Of a stretch of DNA of 60,813 nucleotides, positions 26,282-34,918 are shown piece after piece; position 1 is the stretch's first letter; each line of letters begins with the position of its first letter. Position numbers and translations under genes: made by a program. The notes under the pieces are model-generated. The model did not search any database. It was not told the DNA's origin and worked only from the letters and a program-made list of their open reading frames with translations. This DNA is from a bacterium. Lineage in GTDB: Bacteria > Bacillota > Clostridia > Lachnospirales > Lachnospiraceae. The stretch spans positions 1-60,813 of the forward strand of contig JAUNJY010000025.1 of the NCBI GenBank assembly GCA_030535455.1, given 5' to 3'.

Positions 26282-28726
26282 TTATTTATTCTCTACCATA
26301 TAGTCTACAAGACGTTTGGAAGCCTTGCCATCACATTCTGCTAGATATTTCTGACGGAATGCTTCTAGCTTAGTATAGTCATATGCTGCCACATTTTTAA
26401 TTACATCCACAAGTCCATACGTATCTGTTACTACTGGTCCTACCATTAAATCTTTATAATCGAAATAAGATTCAGTCTGATAGAAGTAAGTCTCATAATC
26501 CGGTGCGTACAGAACAATTGGTTTCTTTGTTGCTGCAAATAAGAATGTCTCAGGGCGATAATCGCCGACTACAATATCTGCAATGCTTAACAGCTCTATC
26601 ATTGACATGGTTTCAGTCATATCTTTTAAGAACTCATCGTAATATTTTAAGAATTTAAGCTTTTCTTTTGGCGTAGGCGCATTGTAATGACATAATACTA
26701 CGTATTCATCACTTAAGTATTCGTTCATAATGCCTGGATCCGCCAACACTTTACGTTTTGGTAATGTTAATGCATAACGATATTGTGGCATATAGAAAAT
26801 AATCTTTTTATCCTTTGCATTTGGATAAACTTTATATAATTTTTCAAGTGCCTTTTTCTTGAATTCCTGATCAAACAAACTATCTGTCTGACTTGCTCCT
26901 AATGGTCTTACAACCATTTTGTCTGTAATGTTAAATGCCTTTTCAAATGTATCTACAAGGCCTTTGCTTGCTACAGGAACCAAGCCATAGTTATTATGAA
27001 GAGGTGCCGCTTCTAAACGTTTTTTATTATATCCGCTGATCACTTCTTTCGTACTATATCCAAATTTCAAGCTTGGGAATGCACTCTCCCATAACTGGAT
27101 TACAACCGTATCCTTGCGCATATTCAATACATTGATTAATTCACAAGGATTTGCCAATATGATATACTTAGCAGTTGCAATATCTTCTATCAGCTTCTCA
27201 TTTGGAATTTCATAGCCAAGGTATTTAAATGTACTAACCTTAAATTCTTTATGTTTTGCAAGCTCCTGTTTTAGCGGTACAAATGCCTTTTCATTTTTTA
27301 CCTGCTCAATAAATACAACTTTTTCAGGATCTGCTACACGGTTTAAGCAAGCGCTATACATCTTGTTTGCCTTGTCTTTTAACTTCCATAAGCCTTTTAT
27401 TTCTTCCTGGTTGGCGCTAAATAGCTTAGTTGCATCAGGTACTTTGTGATATTCTCCAACTAAAGGAGTCTTACGTTTGTAAGGTTTAATTCGATCTTCA
27501 AATACCATGTCAATAATACGTTCTGTTGCATGTCCATCACAGGAGCTCATAAACTTATTCTTAAAGTCAATGATACGCTGTTTGTCAAAACGAGTTTCAA
27601 TATTCTTGATATAATCAATCATTTCTAAGTTCTTTGTAAATACAGGACCTGGTGCTAATTCATAATAATCATAGTAAAATCCGCGCCAGTCAAAGTATTC
27701 ATTTAAATCATAAGAGAAGAAGATTAAAGGTCGTTCCAATAAGGAATATTCAAATACTAAGGATGAATAGTCGGAAATACAGATATCCGCTACACAAAGT
27801 AATTCTTCAATGCTCATAGTATTGGTAAAGTCCTGCGCAAACTCCTCGTATAAAGGTGAAATCTTTGGTGGACGTTTTACAAGTGGATGATGTTTGAAGA
27901 TCAATACATATTCCTCTGATAATTCCTTGGAAAACATCTCGACATTCAGCATATCAGGAGACTGTCCGTTTGCTACTCTTCCTCGGAAGGTTGGTGCAAA
28001 TAAGATCACTTTTTTCCCATTGGAAGAAGGCATGATGGCATGCAGTTTCTCATAAGCCTTTTTTTTAAAGTCTTCATCAAAAAATACATCTGTTCGGCTT
28101 GTTCCAACTGGCTTTAACACTTCCTTATTATCCTGAAGGTTCATTGCCTCTTCATAAGCCCAGGCAACCTCAGGACTGCTTAATGTAACATTGGTATAAT
28201 TTTTATAGTATGGGAATTTCAACATTTCCTTTCGATTATCGCCAAAGATCAGCTCTGCCGTACTAAATCCAAATTTCTTAAAAGCACCACATCCGTGCCA
28301 TGTCTGTGTTACGATGGTCTCTGGTCTCATCTTTACACTGCTGATTACATTGGATGCTTCATTTACAAACACATATTTCGCTGTTGCAATATCTTGAATC
28401 ATCTCCGTACAACGCTTATTATATTCTTTTTTAGAAACGAAGCTATTACGTAGGAAATGACAATGTACATCAACTTCATAGTTTCTTACCAATTCATCAT
28501 AAAGAAGCTTGAAGCTGTTTGTCACTTCAGGAAGTCGTACTTCTACAAATACCACCTTATCCTCTTGTACGGGAAGTTTTTTATATTTGTTATATTCTTT
28601 TGGAAAATGGTAACGTAACAGATAATATTTACTACATCTGTTCTTTATCCTTTTAATGTTCTTTTTACACCAAAGATATACATCTAATACAAATGTCTTC
28701 TTTAGCATTTCTTTTAATGCACTCAT
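26282..28726 (-). CDS. Tandem CDP-polyol phosphotransferase, second half degenerate
   Basis: Protein of 814 residues with two TagF-like halves. The first (about 55-440) has all family landmarks: TWHGCGAFKKFG (His about 144), VGTSRTD, LFAPTFRG, IFKHHPLV and CISDYSSLVFEYSLLERPL. The second (about 465-810) keeps the outline but not the key residues: QLWESAFPSLKFG instead of WHG, FYMPQYRY instead of PTFRG, LCHYNAP instead of KHHP and VGDYRPETF instead of SDYSS. The N terminus has basic amphipathic segments, fitting peripheral membrane attachment as in TagF. The first half probably transfers polyol phosphate units; the second may bind substrate or partner proteins (inference). GGAGG site; starts 1 nt after the previous stop. 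Confidence 0.88.
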   Translation of the reverse strand: MSALKEMLKKTFVLDVYLWCKKNIKRIKNRCSKYYLLRYHFPKEYNKYKKLPVQEDKVVFVEVRLPEVTNSFKLLYDELVRNYEVDVHCHFLRNSFVSKKEYNKRCTEMIQDIATAKYVFVNEASNVISSVKMRPETIVTQTWHGCGAFKKFGFSTAELIFGDNRKEMLKFPYYKNYTNVTLSSPEVAWAYEEAMNLQDNKEVLKPVGTSRTDVFFDEDFKKKAYEKLHAIMPSSNGKKVILFAPTFRGRVANGQSPDMLNVEMFSKELSEEYVLIFKHHPLVKRPPKISPLYEEFAQDFTNTMSIEELLCVADICISDYSSLVFEYSLLERPLIFFSYDLNEYFDWRGFYYDYYELAPGPVFTKNLEMIDYIKNIETRFDKQRIIDFKNKFMSSCDGHATERIIDMVFEDRIKPYKRKTPLVGEYHKVPDATKLFSANQEEIKGLWKLKDKANKMYSACLNRVADPEKVVFIEQVKNEKAFVPLKQELAKHKEFKVSTFKYLGYEIPNEKLIEDIATAKYIILANPCELINVLNMRKDTVVIQLWESAFPSLKFGYSTKEVISGYNKKRLEAAPLHNNYGLVPVASKGLVDTFEKAFNITDKMVVRPLGASQTDSLFDQEFKKKALEKLYKVYPNAKDKKIIFYMPQYRYALTLPKRKVLADPGIMNEYLSDEYVVLCHYNAPTPKEKLKFLKYYDEFLKDMTETMSMIELLSIADIVVGDYRPETFLFAATKKPIVLYAPDYETYFYQTESYFDYKDLMVGPVVTDTYGLVDVIKNVAAYDYTKLEAFRQKYLAECDGKASKRLVDYMVENK

Positions 28727-28727
28727 T

Positions 28728-29858
28728 TTAGTCCTCCTGCATTATATACTCTACAATACGTTTTGTCGCATTGCCGTCACAACTTGACATAAATTTATCT
28801 TTAAATGCTTTTACACATGAAACATCATAGTTATCCGCATCTATGATTGCCTTTGCCAGCTCTTCTTTTGTCTTAACTACCGGACCCGGTGTAAACTGTT
28901 CATATTCATAATAAAATCCACGTTGGTCCATATAATCTTGTTCATCATGGGCATAAAAAATCATAGGCCGTTCTAATAGCGCATATTCAAATATTAAAGA
29001 TGAATAATCCGAGATACATATGTCACTGGCACATAATAACTCCTCTATGCTAAACTGATTGTCGTTATTTATTATAAAGGACTGATATTCTTCTGGAACC
29101 TTTATGTGATCCTGTACCACCGGATGATACTTTAAGACAATTACAAACTTATCTGCAAGCAGCTCATATAGATACTTATACTCTAGCACCGATGCCTCGC
29201 TTGCCCGATGCGCTTCCCCTCTAAAAGTCGGAGCATATAAAATCATTTTCTTTGTTCCGATCTGGAACTTCTCATTAACCTTCTTTGCTGCATTTTGAAT
29301 AAAATCCTGGTCAAAATATAAATCCGTACGGCTTACACCGATTGGCTTCACAATCTCGTCCGTCAGCTGCATAGCTTCTTTGTATGCCCAGACGACTTCC
29401 TGACTGCTTACTGTCACTAACGAGTAGTTACGATAGAATGGCTCCTTTAATTCCTTGTTCAGGCTATGGCCAAACTTTTTAAATGCGCCGCATCCATGCC
29501 ATGTCTGAACCAATTTTGTCTCTTTTCTAAGGTTCACAGCACTTACTACGTTACTTCCTTCATTTAAGAAAACATACTTGCTTGTTGCAAGGTCTTTGAT
29601 CATTTTTTTACAGCGAGAAAGGTAAGCCATTTCGCTTACCTTCCCATTGTATAAGTAATGCGTCTTGATCTGGAATTCATCTTCCTGATTAAAATACTGA
29701 TAAAGCAATGTGAAATTATTCGATAAGACCTCTAACCTGACTTCAATAAACAGGACACTTTTCTCATTTACTCTTCGCATTGCACATATCCGATAGTACA
29801 ACGGAAAAAAGCAGTGCATAATCAATTGTTTTATTAGTTTTTTTAGCATATTAACCAT
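28728..29858 (-). CDS. CDP-glycerol/ribitol phosphotransferase, TagF-like
   Basis: Protein of 376 residues, a single catalytic domain. Motifs in order: TWHGCGAFKKFGHS (about 119-132), IGVSRTDLYFDQDF, LYAPTFRGEAH, VLKYHPVV and CISDYSSLIFEYALLERPM. The two histidines and the SDYSS serines correspond to the residues shown to matter in TagF. It should transfer glycerol- or ribitol-phosphate units from the CDP-activated donor to a wall-polymer chain at the inner membrane face. The close tarIJ genes favour ribitol. It is very similar to the first half of the tandem protein, suggesting local duplication. Confidence 0.9.
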   Translation of the reverse strand: MVNMLKKLIKQLIMHCFFPLYYRICAMRRVNEKSVLFIEVRLEVLSNNFTLLYQYFNQEDEFQIKTHYLYNGKVSEMAYLSRCKKMIKDLATSKYVFLNEGSNVVSAVNLRKETKLVQTWHGCGAFKKFGHSLNKELKEPFYRNYSLVTVSSQEVVWAYKEAMQLTDEIVKPIGVSRTDLYFDQDFIQNAAKKVNEKFQIGTKKMILYAPTFRGEAHRASEASVLEYKYLYELLADKFVIVLKYHPVVQDHIKVPEEYQSFIINNDNQFSIEELLCASDICISDYSSLIFEYALLERPMIFYAHDEQDYMDQRGFYYEYEQFTPGPVVKTKEELAKAIIDADNYDVSCVKAFKDKFMSSCDGNATKRIVEYIMQED

Positions 29859-29860
29859 TG

Positions 29861-30886
29861 CTATTCATCCCAGACCATCACAGTCTTACCAATTAATTTA
29901 TGTATATCTGTTTCAAATGCTTCTTTGATATTTTTCACGTCACGGACATGAGTCTCTGTACCTACGATATTTTCAAGATAGGATACGATATCTGGATTTT
30001 CTTTGTAAAGTTCGATTAAACCTACAAAATCTGCTCTTCCGCTTCGACTGCTTCCAAAGATACGTAAGCCTTTTTCAAGGACCATACGTGTGTTGATTGG
30101 CACTAAGTCTTCACTAACTCCAAGGATTGAAATAGTTCCTTCCGGATTGATATAATCAATGATCTGGTTGATTGCCTTACTAGAACCATTACCCCCAACG
30201 CATTCAAAAGCATGGTCAAAACGTAAGTCATCAGGTATCTCAGAGACATGATACGTTGCATCTACAAAGGTAAAGTCAGAAAGCTTGTTTTGATTGACGC
30301 CAAATACATATACGTTAGTCTCAGGCATCATCTTCTTAATCAAAAGAGACGTTATATAACCTAAGTTTCCATCTCCCCAGATACCGATTGCATTACGTCT
30401 CTTGTGAGCAATCTTTTTAAAACGAGAAATCGCATGGTAGCTTACACTTACGATTTCTGTAAATGCCGCAACCGTCTTATTGATATCAGATGGCAAGGAA
30501 ACCACACGGTCCGGATCAAGCTGAACATATTCCTGTAACAGGCCATCGAAACCGCTTCCTCTGAACTTACTAGAACGTAAATAGTTTTCTTCGATGATAT
30601 CATCTTTTTCTGTCGGAGTATTAGGAATCATAACCACATCTTCTCCAACTTCAAACGTACCGGTAGGGTCATAGACAACCTGGCCAACTCCTTCATGGAT
30701 AAGTGCCATCGGAAGTTTTTGCTTTAAGATCTTTTCATCTCTTTTTCCTTGATAATAACGCTGATCTGCATTACAAATGGAAAGATAGGTTGGTCGTACC
30801 AACACTTTTGTGTCATCAAGTTCAATATCTTCAAAACAGATTTCGAATTGTCTTGGTGCTTTTAATCGATAAACTGTATTTAACAT
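29861..30886 (-). CDS. tarJ: Ribulose-5-phosphate reductase (ribitol-5-P dehydrogenase) TarJ
   Basis: Protein of 341 residues of the medium-chain alcohol dehydrogenase fold. The N-terminal part with SICNADQRYYQGKRD and LPMALIHEGVGQVV closely matches TarJ proteins of teichoic-acid clusters, and GIWGDGNLGYI is the nucleotide-binding loop. TarJ reduces ribulose 5-phosphate to ribitol 5-phosphate with NADPH, the first step to CDP-ribitol. It follows tarI with a 4-nt gap, the usual TarI-TarJ pair. A generic zinc alcohol dehydrogenase is unlikely in this context. Confidence 0.93.
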   Translation of the reverse strand: MLNTVYRLKAPRQFEICFEDIELDDTKVLVRPTYLSICNADQRYYQGKRDEKILKQKLPMALIHEGVGQVVYDPTGTFEVGEDVVMIPNTPTEKDDIIEENYLRSSKFRGSGFDGLLQEYVQLDPDRVVSLPSDINKTVAAFTEIVSVSYHAISRFKKIAHKRRNAIGIWGDGNLGYITSLLIKKMMPETNVYVFGVNQNKLSDFTFVDATYHVSEIPDDLRFDHAFECVGGNGSSKAINQIIDYINPEGTISILGVSEDLVPINTRMVLEKGLRIFGSSRSGRADFVGLIELYKENPDIVSYLENIVGTETHVRDVKNIKEAFETDIHKLIGKTVMVWDE

Positions 30887-30890
30887 CTTA

Positions 30891-31607
30891 TTACTCTCCT
30901 CCTAATAACGCTTCTGCTACACGTAAGTCATATGGATAAGTGATCTTGATATTAAATACTTCGCCATCTACTAAATGTACATTCTGGCCTTTCATTGCAA
31001 AGATTTTACATGCATCTGTCAGAATATCCTTTTCTTCTTCAGAAAGAGAGTAGTATAACTCTTTTAATTTCTTAGCATTGAAGGACTGTGGAGTCTGTCC
31101 CTGATACATTTTAGAACGATCTGGAATATTAGTAATCAGCTGGTTGTCCATACTTTCCACAATTGTATCTGTTGCAGGGATTACTGTATCACAGGAACCA
31201 AATTGCTTTGCAAACTTGATGTTTTCTTCTAAGATTCTATGTGTTACAAATGGACGCACACTATCATGGGTTACAATGATTGTCTCCTCATTTAATTCAT
31301 GATTTTCTTCGATGTATTTGATGGAATTCATAATCGTTTCGTTACGAGTACTTCCACCTTCAATTACAACGATGCGGTCATTTTGTTTAATATATTTATG
31401 TATTAGGTCTTGCGTATGTTTTATCCATGCTTTAGGAGATAAAACAATGACCTTTGTGAAATGTGGATTTACCACAAATTTTTCAATCGTATGTATAATG
31501 ATAGGCTTTTCACCGACATTCATAAACTGCTTTGGCTTGTCTACATTGCCCATTCTGGTGCCTTTACCACCTGCTAAAACCACTCCAAAAATATTTGTTT
31601 CCTTCAT
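30891..31607 (-). CDS. tarI: Ribitol-5-phosphate cytidylyltransferase TarI
   Basis: Protein of 238 residues of the IspD/TarI nucleotidyltransferase family. The CTP-binding loop is VVLAGGKGTRMG, followed by KPKQF; THDSVRPFVT and YQGQTPQSFN are typical of TarI. It makes CDP-ribitol from CTP and ribitol 5-phosphate. IspD of the isoprenoid pathway has the same fold, but the neighbouring tarJ and TagF-like genes decide for TarI. GGAGG site; starts 3 nt after the upstream gene. Confidence 0.94.
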   Translation of the reverse strand: MKETNIFGVVLAGGKGTRMGNVDKPKQFMNVGEKPIIIHTIEKFVVNPHFTKVIVLSPKAWIKHTQDLIHKYIKQNDRIVVIEGGSTRNETIMNSIKYIEENHELNEETIIVTHDSVRPFVTHRILEENIKFAKQFGSCDTVIPATDTIVESMDNQLITNIPDRSKMYQGQTPQSFNAKKLKELYYSLSEEEKDILTDACKIFAMKGQNVHLVDGEVFNIKITYPYDLRVAEALLGGE

Positions 31608-31610
31608 TTT

Positions 31611-32732
31611 TTAAAGTTCCTCCTTGACTAATAAGCTAATGATGCGGTCTGTTGCGCTGCCATCGCATGCATTCATATATTTATCATAAAATTTATTAGC
31701 TTTCTCTAGATTATAATTTGTAAACTGATCGATTACCACATTTTTCAACTCACTGCTTGTCATTACCCGTTCCCCTGGAAGCTCCGATGAATCAAGGTAA
31801 AAGCCACGTTTGCTTGTATATTCCACATAATCCGGTACGAAAAATACAATCGGTTTATGTAGGATTGTAAATTCAAAGATGATCGAAGAATAATCTGTGA
31901 TCAGCATATCAGCAACTGGCAGCAGTTCTTCTGTTGGCATACTGCAGTTGGACAACTTAAACTTTTCTTCCATATGAGGATGCAATTTGGTGATGACATA
32001 GTACTCGTCCCCTAATTCTCTAGATAGCTTCTCAATCTCTTTGTCACCTACAAGAATTGGCATTCCTGCATTCCCGCGAAATGTTGGTGCCCATAAAATG
32101 ATCTTCTTATTACCCGCCTGAGGATATTGTGTATAGAACTTCTCTTTACATCGCTCTTTATACTCCTCTTTAAAGAATTGATCCGTCCTGCTGACTCCAA
32201 TCGGCCAAAATGTCTCTTTTGGCAAATGCATGGCACTAGAAAAGAACGGTATACAGTATTCTGAACTTACGGTTACAAGATCTATATTCTTAAGAACATT
32301 TCCCCGATAATAATAAGGAACATCATCCATTGCGTCACGCCCAAATTTCTTATATGCTCCACAGGCATGCCACAACTGTATTACCTTAGTCTGACTTCTT
32401 TTATTGCATGAAGCAACAGGTAGATAATTGTCACACACAATCACATATTTCGCCCTGGCATATCGTTTCATAAAGAAAAGCATTCCTTTTACTGTATGAA
32501 AAAATGACGCAGTTGCATAATTCTGTATGTGCGTTTCAATTGTATATTGCTGTTTGCTCAATTCATTATACAAATATTCCATGCTGTAAGGCATGGAGCT
32601 ATTGTGTGCATCTGCAAATATAACAAGGTTCTCTTCAATTGGCTTATACTTATGTAATGAATAAACAATGGGAAGAACGACAGACTGGACAAACATTTTC
32701 ACATACTGCTTTAATACAAACTTAATATTCAT
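31611..32732 (-). CDS. TagF/TarL-like polyol-phosphate transferase, first gene of locus 1
   Basis: Protein of 373 residues with the complete motif set: QLWHACGAYKKFGRDA (His about 112), IGVSRTDQFF, LWAPTFRGNAG, ITKLHPHM and LITDYSSIIFEFTILHKP. The frame can be extended 60 nt, but the ATG at 32732 behind GGGAG gives the typical short hydrophobic/basic N terminus. It is directly upstream of tarI and tarJ, as tarL or tarF often is, so a ribitol-phosphate primase or polymerase role is likely. A promoter with extended -10 box lies 50 nt upstream. Confidence 0.9.
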   Translation of the reverse strand: MNIKFVLKQYVKMFVQSVVLPIVYSLHKYKPIEENLVIFADAHNSSMPYSMEYLYNELSKQQYTIETHIQNYATASFFHTVKGMLFFMKRYARAKYVIVCDNYLPVASCNKRSQTKVIQLWHACGAYKKFGRDAMDDVPYYYRGNVLKNIDLVTVSSEYCIPFFSSAMHLPKETFWPIGVSRTDQFFKEEYKERCKEKFYTQYPQAGNKKIILWAPTFRGNAGMPILVGDKEIEKLSRELGDEYYVITKLHPHMEEKFKLSNCSMPTEELLPVADMLITDYSSIIFEFTILHKPIVFFVPDYVEYTSKRGFYLDSSELPGERVMTSSELKNVVIDQFTNYNLEKANKFYDKYMNACDGSATDRIISLLVKEEL

Positions 32733-32780
32733 AGCCAGCTCCCATACATTTTTCTTTTTATATCCACATAATACCACAAT

Positions 32781-32809
32781 ATGATACCACACGCCATTTT
32801 TTTATACAA
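32781..32809 (-). promoter_or_regulatory. Promoter of wall-polymer locus 1
   Basis: TTGTAT, 17-nt spacer, TATCAT with an upstream TG (extended -10) on the minus strand. Confidence 0.6.
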
Positions 32810-32986
32810 GTCCCCTTAAAATGTTCTTATACATTCCTTGTTTTATTCCGTTCTTTACTTTTACTGTTACTTTTCCTTTTCCATAGATGGGCAAATGAAT
32901 TTCTAAGACAAATCTCTTAAGGTCTTCGCCAATAAAAGCTCCATTCGCCCTCTATTTATCTTTATCAAACTAGAAAGTGACAGTCC

Positions 32987-33484
32987 TTAGCGAAACCTAG
33001 GATAACATCTTCTTGCTACTTCATTGGAAAGCTTATCAACCTTGCAGTTACATTCCTTTGCTTTTTCTACGTCACAACTTGCAGCAGTCGTATGACGTTT
33101 TGCATCAGATACTAGTTGTTCTACTTCTTCTTTTGCTTCCTTCAGTCCGCAGCGAAGGCTTTGACAGCAATTCGATCTGGAAGAATAGTTTTCATCCAGC
33201 CATTCCTCGATCTGATTGGATAGGCAGTCAGACTTACTCAGATTATTCTCAATACTCTTTAATGTCTTTAATGCACATGCCAGATACTCTTGAGCTTCTA
33301 CAAGTTCTTCCTGAACCTCTTCCGTCACTTCGTTATATGCCGTTACCAGTTCACAAAACGCTTCTAAATTCTCGCTATTGGAAGAATTATTATTTGAGCA
33401 TCCGTTATTGCAGCATCCATTATTTGAACATCCATTGTTATTATTAGAACAATTATTGTATCTATTGTTATATCTATATCCCAT
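32987..33484 (-). CDS. Asn/Cys-rich low-complexity protein with helical C-terminal part
   Basis: Protein of 165 residues that I do not recognise. Residues 1-38 are a low-complexity Asn/Cys/Gly stretch (NNCSNNNNGCSNNGCCNNG type). The rest is predicted to be helical (two or three long helices between about 40 and 145) with scattered Cys, including a CCQSLRC and a CDVEKAKECNCK segment. There is no signal peptide or membrane segment. The composition recalls spore coat proteins cross-linked through Cys, but that is inference. AAGGAG precedes the ATG at 33484; the longer frame is less likely. Confidence 0.7.
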   Translation of the reverse strand: MGYRYNNRYNNCSNNNNGCSNNGCCNNGCSNNNSSNSENLEAFCELVTAYNEVTEEVQEELVEAQEYLACALKTLKSIENNLSKSDCLSNQIEEWLDENYSSRSNCCQSLRCGLKEAKEEVEQLVSDAKRHTTAASCDVEKAKECNCKVDKLSNEVARRCYPRFR

Positions 33485-33785
33485 TCTTATTTTTCTCCTT
33501 AACAATTTTCTAGGCATTGCCTATATCATAATATTCGAAACTTTTCAAATGGTCACTGTATCTGAAATATAAGATAATATACCACAAAGTTACGCAAAAA
33601 CCAGGTTACAATCCTGTTATAATATAAAATTTGATTTTTATACCCGGAATTGTCTATATAATTCAAAGGAAACTTACTAAGAATTTTGTTAACTTTTACT
33701 CTTGAAATAAATTTGAAAAAGACTAAACTACATAAGTATAAAAAATAAAACAATTTGGGTTTTAGAAATGAAAGGATGATTGATT
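33485..33785. other. 301-nt AT-rich divergent intergenic region
   Basis: Very AT-rich spacer between the Asn/Cys-rich gene (minus) and the small plus-strand ORF. It contains a good plus promoter (33713-33742) and, further left, TGTTATAAT with no clear -35 box. No other gene was seen. Confidence 0.6.
33713..33742 (+). promoter_or_regulatory. Promoter of the small plus-strand ORF
   Basis: TTGAAA, 18-nt spacer, TATAAA, about 45 nt upstream of the ATG at 33786. Confidence 0.5.
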
Positions 33786-33917
33786 ATGAAAAATAAAAGT
33801 AGTAAATCAAATGCAACTAACAAAGTGTCAGATGCTGTCTCAAGTAGCTCGGATTCCACATCAACTGTTGTCCCTAACAAGAAACATCACAAAAAACCTA
33901 AGAAACAATACCTATAA
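33786..33917 (+). CDS. Small basic Ser/Lys-rich protein, 43 residues
   Basis: Short frame starting MKNKSSKSNATNKVSDAVSS and ending in a His/Lys-rich tail (NKKHHKKPKKQYL). It has a plausible GAAAGGATG site, a promoter upstream and a perfect 20-bp terminator 28 nt downstream, so it looks like a complete transcription unit. Function unknown; the composition resembles small acid-soluble-like or nucleic-acid-binding peptides, but no family can be named. Confidence 0.65.
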   Translation: MKNKSSKSNATNKVSDAVSSSSDSTSTVVPNKKHHKKPKKQYL

Positions 33918-33945
33918 GATGAAACGAATACTTACGATAAACAGC

Positions 33946-33997
33946 AAAAAAGCGATTGCGGTACCTAATTATTAACTGGTACCGCAATCGCTTTTTT
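33946..33997. terminator. Strong bidirectional terminator
   Basis: Perfect 20-nt arms (AAAAAAGCGATTGCGGTACC and complement) with a 12-nt loop and T6 on each strand, just downstream of the 43-residue ORF. Confidence 0.92.
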
Positions 33998-34138
33998 ATT
34001 CTATCCTATTATGAAACGTATCTATTTGTCTTCAAGTAATAAATACATATTTCCGGTTCATGTTTCCACTGGACATGTGCTATGCATTCCTTTACAATGA
34101 CGTAAGAGAAATTTCATTATATTAAAATGGAGAAGCAA

Positions 34139-34792
34139 ATGCAAATACAAATAAATGATCAACTTATTACTTTCCAAGTGCAGTATGCCAAGCGAAAGAA
34201 GATATCCATGGAACTTAGTGCAGAAGGCCATATCTTTGTAAAAGCTCCAACAAAGACAAGCGAAGAGTCTATTTTAGAATTTATGCGTTCTAATTCCAAG
34301 ATACTCCTTGATTATCAAAAACGCTTAGACAACCGCAAATATATTTCCAGTGAAAAATCGTATGATGACGCTGAAAACTTCTTATATTTAGGACGAGCAT
34401 GCAAGCTAACGGATTTATTAGAAGAAATTCCTGAAGATGATGCTTTAATTCAGGCAGGTCTTAAGAAATTCTATACAAAGAGAACAAAAGAAATCGTAAA
34501 AAAGAGAGTAAAGCATTTTGAAAAAGTGATTGGTGTCAAATCCAAAAGCATCACGATTGTGGACTCCAAATCAGCCTGGGGCACATGTAATTCCTTAAAG
34601 GAACTGACCTTTAACTATCGCCTTTCCATGGCACCCGAAAGCGTCATTGATTATGTAGTGATTCATGAGCTGTGCCATATCCTCCATATGAACCACGATC
34701 GTTCTTTCTGGAGAAAGGTAGGCATGTACGATGCCGAATTTAAGCAAAAGCAAGACTATCTAGCACATTTTGGCGGAGTTATGACAATCTAA
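34139..34792 (+). CDS. YgjP/DUF45-type zinc metallohydrolase (M48-like)
   Basis: Protein of 217 residues with the zincin signature HELCHILHMNH (about 176-186) followed by DRSFWRKV, and the family motif SAWGTCNSLKELTFNYRLS. Members are small cytoplasmic metalloproteins; E. coli YgjP has been reported as a UTP pyrophosphatase, and others are annotated as M48 peptidases, so the substrate is uncertain. The ATG at 34139 has GGAG 6 nt upstream; an ATG four codons earlier has none. Confidence 0.88.
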   Translation: MQIQINDQLITFQVQYAKRKKISMELSAEGHIFVKAPTKTSEESILEFMRSNSKILLDYQKRLDNRKYISSEKSYDDAENFLYLGRACKLTDLLEEIPEDDALIQAGLKKFYTKRTKEIVKKRVKHFEKVIGVKSKSITIVDSKSAWGTCNSLKELTFNYRLSMAPESVIDYVVIHELCHILHMNHDRSFWRKVGMYDAEFKQKQDYLAHFGGVMTI

Positions 34793-34857
34793 GCCTAACG
34801 CGACATTCGCGACGGCCTTAGTCACCATTACAAGATCTTCCCTATTAAGGAGTGTGC
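34793..34857 (+). repeat. Diverged fragment related to the dispersed element
   Basis: GCGACATTC, ATCTTCC and GAGTGTGCA followed by a GGCTT terminator stem recur in the same order as in copies A and B, but with changed spacing. It is downstream of a plus-strand gene, as is copy B. Confidence 0.4.
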
Positions 34858-34888
34858 AAAAGGGCTTCCTATTTTGGAAGCCCTTTTT
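34858..34888. terminator. Terminator shared by convergent genes
   Basis: AAGGGCTTCC and GGAAGCCCTT arms with TTTTT on the plus strand and TTTT on the minus strand. On the minus side it is directly preceded by the conserved 3'-UTR tag. Confidence 0.9.
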
Positions 34889-34907
34889 AGACTGTAGACA
34901 AATGAAA
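34889..34907 (-). repeat. Conserved 3'-UTR tag before a terminator, copy 1
   Basis: On the minus strand TTTCATTTGTCTACAGTCT, starting about 12 nt after the HAD gene stop and ending at the terminator hairpin. The same sequence is found at 39121, 48470, 48732 and 60762. Confidence 0.75.
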
Positions 34908-34918
34908 AGCGCTGTTTC

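Noticed and set aside
30891-31607. IspD of the isoprenoid pathway
   Set aside because: Same fold, but closer motif match to TarI and direct linkage to tarJ and TagF-like genes.
32820-32986. Terminator after the Asn/Cys-rich gene
   Set aside because: GGGCGAATG and CATTTGCCC can pair on the minus strand, but the loop exceeds 40 nt and no U-run follows, so no firm call was made.
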